From the NCBI GenBank assembly GCA_947463845.1, contig CANHUM010000084.1:1-7245 (forward strand): a stretch of 7,245 bases of DNA, written 5' to 3'. The first letter of the stretch is position 1. Every line of letters begins with the position of its first letter. Origin of the DNA: Comamonadaceae bacterium (GTDB taxonomy: Bacteria; Pseudomonadota; Gammaproteobacteria; Burkholderiales; Burkholderiaceae_C). Made by a program: the position numbers and the translations under genes. The notes under the pieces were generated by a model. That model saw only the letters and a list, made by a program, of their open reading frames with translations, was not told the DNA's origin and searched no databases. Shown here in pieces: positions 5,984-7,245 of this stretch.

Positions 5984-7180
5984 TCAGACCACTTTGGCGA
6001 TCGAAGCACACACGTAGTCGATGTTTTTGCTGTTCAGGGCGGCCACGCACATGCGCCCGGTGTCGGTGCCATAAACCCCAAATTCGTTGCGCAGCCTCAC
6101 CATCTGGTCTTTGGTCAGGCCCGAGTAGCTGAACATGCCGATCTGTTGCGTGATGAAGCCCATGTCCTGCTGGACGCCAGCGGCTTTGAGGCCATCGACC
6201 AGCTTCTGGCGCATGGCTTTGATGCGCACGCGCATTTCGGCCAGTTCCTGCTCCCACTGGGCACGCAGTTCGGGGTTGTTCAAGACCGCAGCCACCACCG
6301 CACCGCCATGGATAGGCGGGTTGGAATAGTTGGTGCGGATGGCAATTTTCAGTTGCGACAGCACCCGGGAAGCTTCTTCCTTGTCAGAAGCCACCACCGA
6401 CAGGGCGCCCACGCGCTCACCGTACAGGCTGAAGCTCTTCGAGAAAGAGGTCGACACGAAGATGTTCAGACCTGCAGCCACAAATTTGCCGATCACCGCG
6501 CCGTCTTCGGCAATGCCATGGCCAAAGCCTTGGTAGGCCATGTCCAGGAAAGCGGTCAGGTTCTTGGCCTTGACCACCGCAATGACCTGATCCCACTGGG
6601 CTGCAGTGATGTCGTAGCCGGTCGGGTTGTGGCAGCAGGCGTGCAGCACGACGATGGTGCCAGGGGCGGCGGCGTTCAGGCTGGCCAGCATGCCCTCGAA
6701 GTTCACGCCGCGTTTGGCTGCGTCGTAATAGGTGTAGCTGTCGACCTCAAAACCCGCGTTGATGAAGATGGCACGGTGGTTTTCCCAGCTGGGGTCGGAA
6801 ATCAGCACCTTGGCCTGGGGGCTGACTTTTTTCAGGAAGTCTGCGCCGATTTTCAGGCCGCCTGTGCCGCCAATGGCCTGCACCGTAGAGACGCGGCCGG
6901 ACTTGACGACATCCGAATCGGCACCGAACACCAGCGCCTTGACGGCGTTGTCATAGGCCACAATGCCGTCGATCGGCAGGTAGCCACGCGCTGTGGGGGT
7001 GGCCATCATGGTTTTTTCGGCAGCTTGCACGCACTGCAAGAGGGGCAGTTTGCCGTTGTCGTCGAAGTACACGCCCACACCCAGGTTCACTTTATTGGGG
7101 TTGGTATCGGCGTTGTATTGTTCGTTCAGGCCCAGGATCGGGTCGCGGGGGGCCATTTCGACGGCGGAAAACAGAGACAT
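5984..7180 (-). CDS. Aspartate/aromatic amino acid aminotransferase, PLP fold type I (AspC/TyrB family)
   Basis: This 398-residue cytoplasmic enzyme transfers the amino group between aspartate or aromatic amino acids and 2-oxoglutarate using pyridoxal phosphate. Length and motifs match the Iα aminotransferases. The cofactor lysine is Lys248 in STSFSKSFSLYGERVG. Phosphate-binding GGTGG is at 104-108, Trp132 (DPSWENH) stacks with the cofactor, Asn185 is in CCHNPTGYD, Asp213 and Tyr216 are in FLDMAYQGFG, and Arg256 contacts the phosphate. Arg282 (IRTNYSNPP) binds the side-chain carboxylate of dicarboxylic substrates and Arg376 (TDTGRM) the alpha-carboxylate. AspC and TyrB cannot be told apart from sequence alone here, so no symbol is given. 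The start MSLFSAVEMAPRDPI is the family N-terminus, with AAGGA (7187-7191) six bases upstream. The gene appears to be a single unit with its own terminator. Confidence 0.93.
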   Translation of the reverse strand: MSLFSAVEMAPRDPILGLNEQYNADTNPNKVNLGVGVYFDDNGKLPLLQCVQAAEKTMMATPTARGYLPIDGIVAYDNAVKALVFGADSDVVKSGRVSTVQAIGGTGGLKIGADFLKKVSPQAKVLISDPSWENHRAIFINAGFEVDSYTYYDAAKRGVNFEGMLASLNAAAPGTIVVLHACCHNPTGYDITAAQWDQVIAVVKAKNLTAFLDMAYQGFGHGIAEDGAVIGKFVAAGLNIFVSTSFSKSFSLYGERVGALSVVASDKEEASRVLSQLKIAIRTNYSNPPIHGGAVVAAVLNNPELRAQWEQELAEMRVRIKAMRQKLVDGLKAAGVQQDMGFITQQIGMFSYSGLTKDQMVRLRNEFGVYGTDTGRMCVAALNSKNIDYVCASIAKVV

Positions 7181-7245
7181 GGAAAGTCCTTGGATTGTGT
7201 TCAGTGGTGGCAGGAAACCCGTTCCTCGGTTAGGCTTTCGGGTTG
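7181..7245 (-). other. Leader of the aminotransferase gene, cut by the window edge
   Basis: These 65 bases hold the AAGGA ribosome binding site (7187-7191) and no start of another gene. AACCCG and CGGGTT copies (7216-7221 and 7239-7244) could pair across a 17-base loop, but this is weak. Any promoter probably lies within or beyond this edge. Confidence 0.4.

Noticed and set aside
7216..7244. Possible stem in the aminotransferase leader (AACCCG/CGGGTT)
   Set aside because: Only six base pairs span a 17-base loop at the window edge. This is too weak to call an attenuator or riboswitch.

Overview
The window looks like an ordinary chromosomal stretch from a betaproteobacterium, most likely Burkholderiales and probably Comamonadaceae. 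This is inferred from the GC-rich codon use, the close match of the depolymerase to the Cupriavidus PhaZa1 type as I remember it, and the style of the propionyl-CoA carboxylase genes. No RNA gene, mobile element, CRISPR array, prophage or defence system is visible.

Layout. Bases 1-3685 (+) hold the end of a propionate catabolism operon: pccB (5' end cut off by the window), then pccA after 20 bp, then a VOC-fold protein whose ATG directly abuts the pccA stop. Bases 3686-3723 form a short convergent gap with a hairpin. On the minus strand, reading right to left, come an aspartate/aromatic aminotransferase (7180-5984) with its own intrinsic terminator (5921-5950), a 170-bp intergenic region, an intracellular PHB depolymerase phaZ (5813-4419), and 5 bp further on an orphan RnfB/RsxB-type three-cluster ferredoxin (4413-3724).

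How the genes fit together. PccA and PccB carboxylate propionyl-CoA to (S)-methylmalonyl-CoA. The VOC protein is placed where a methylmalonyl-CoA epimerase would sit, though one expected metal ligand is changed from His to Gln. A methylmalonyl-CoA mutase would be expected outside the window. PhaZ releases hydroxyacyl units from storage granules, and odd-chain units would yield propionyl-CoA, so a metabolic link between the two halves is plausible but unproven. The aminotransferase is a separate housekeeping unit.

I found no clearly novel system. The best leads are a basic tail on PhaZ with lysines at an exact four-residue period, the tight coupling of phaZ to an unanchored RnfB-like ferredoxin, the His-to-Gln change in the VOC protein, and an ordered set of repeats upstream of phaZ.
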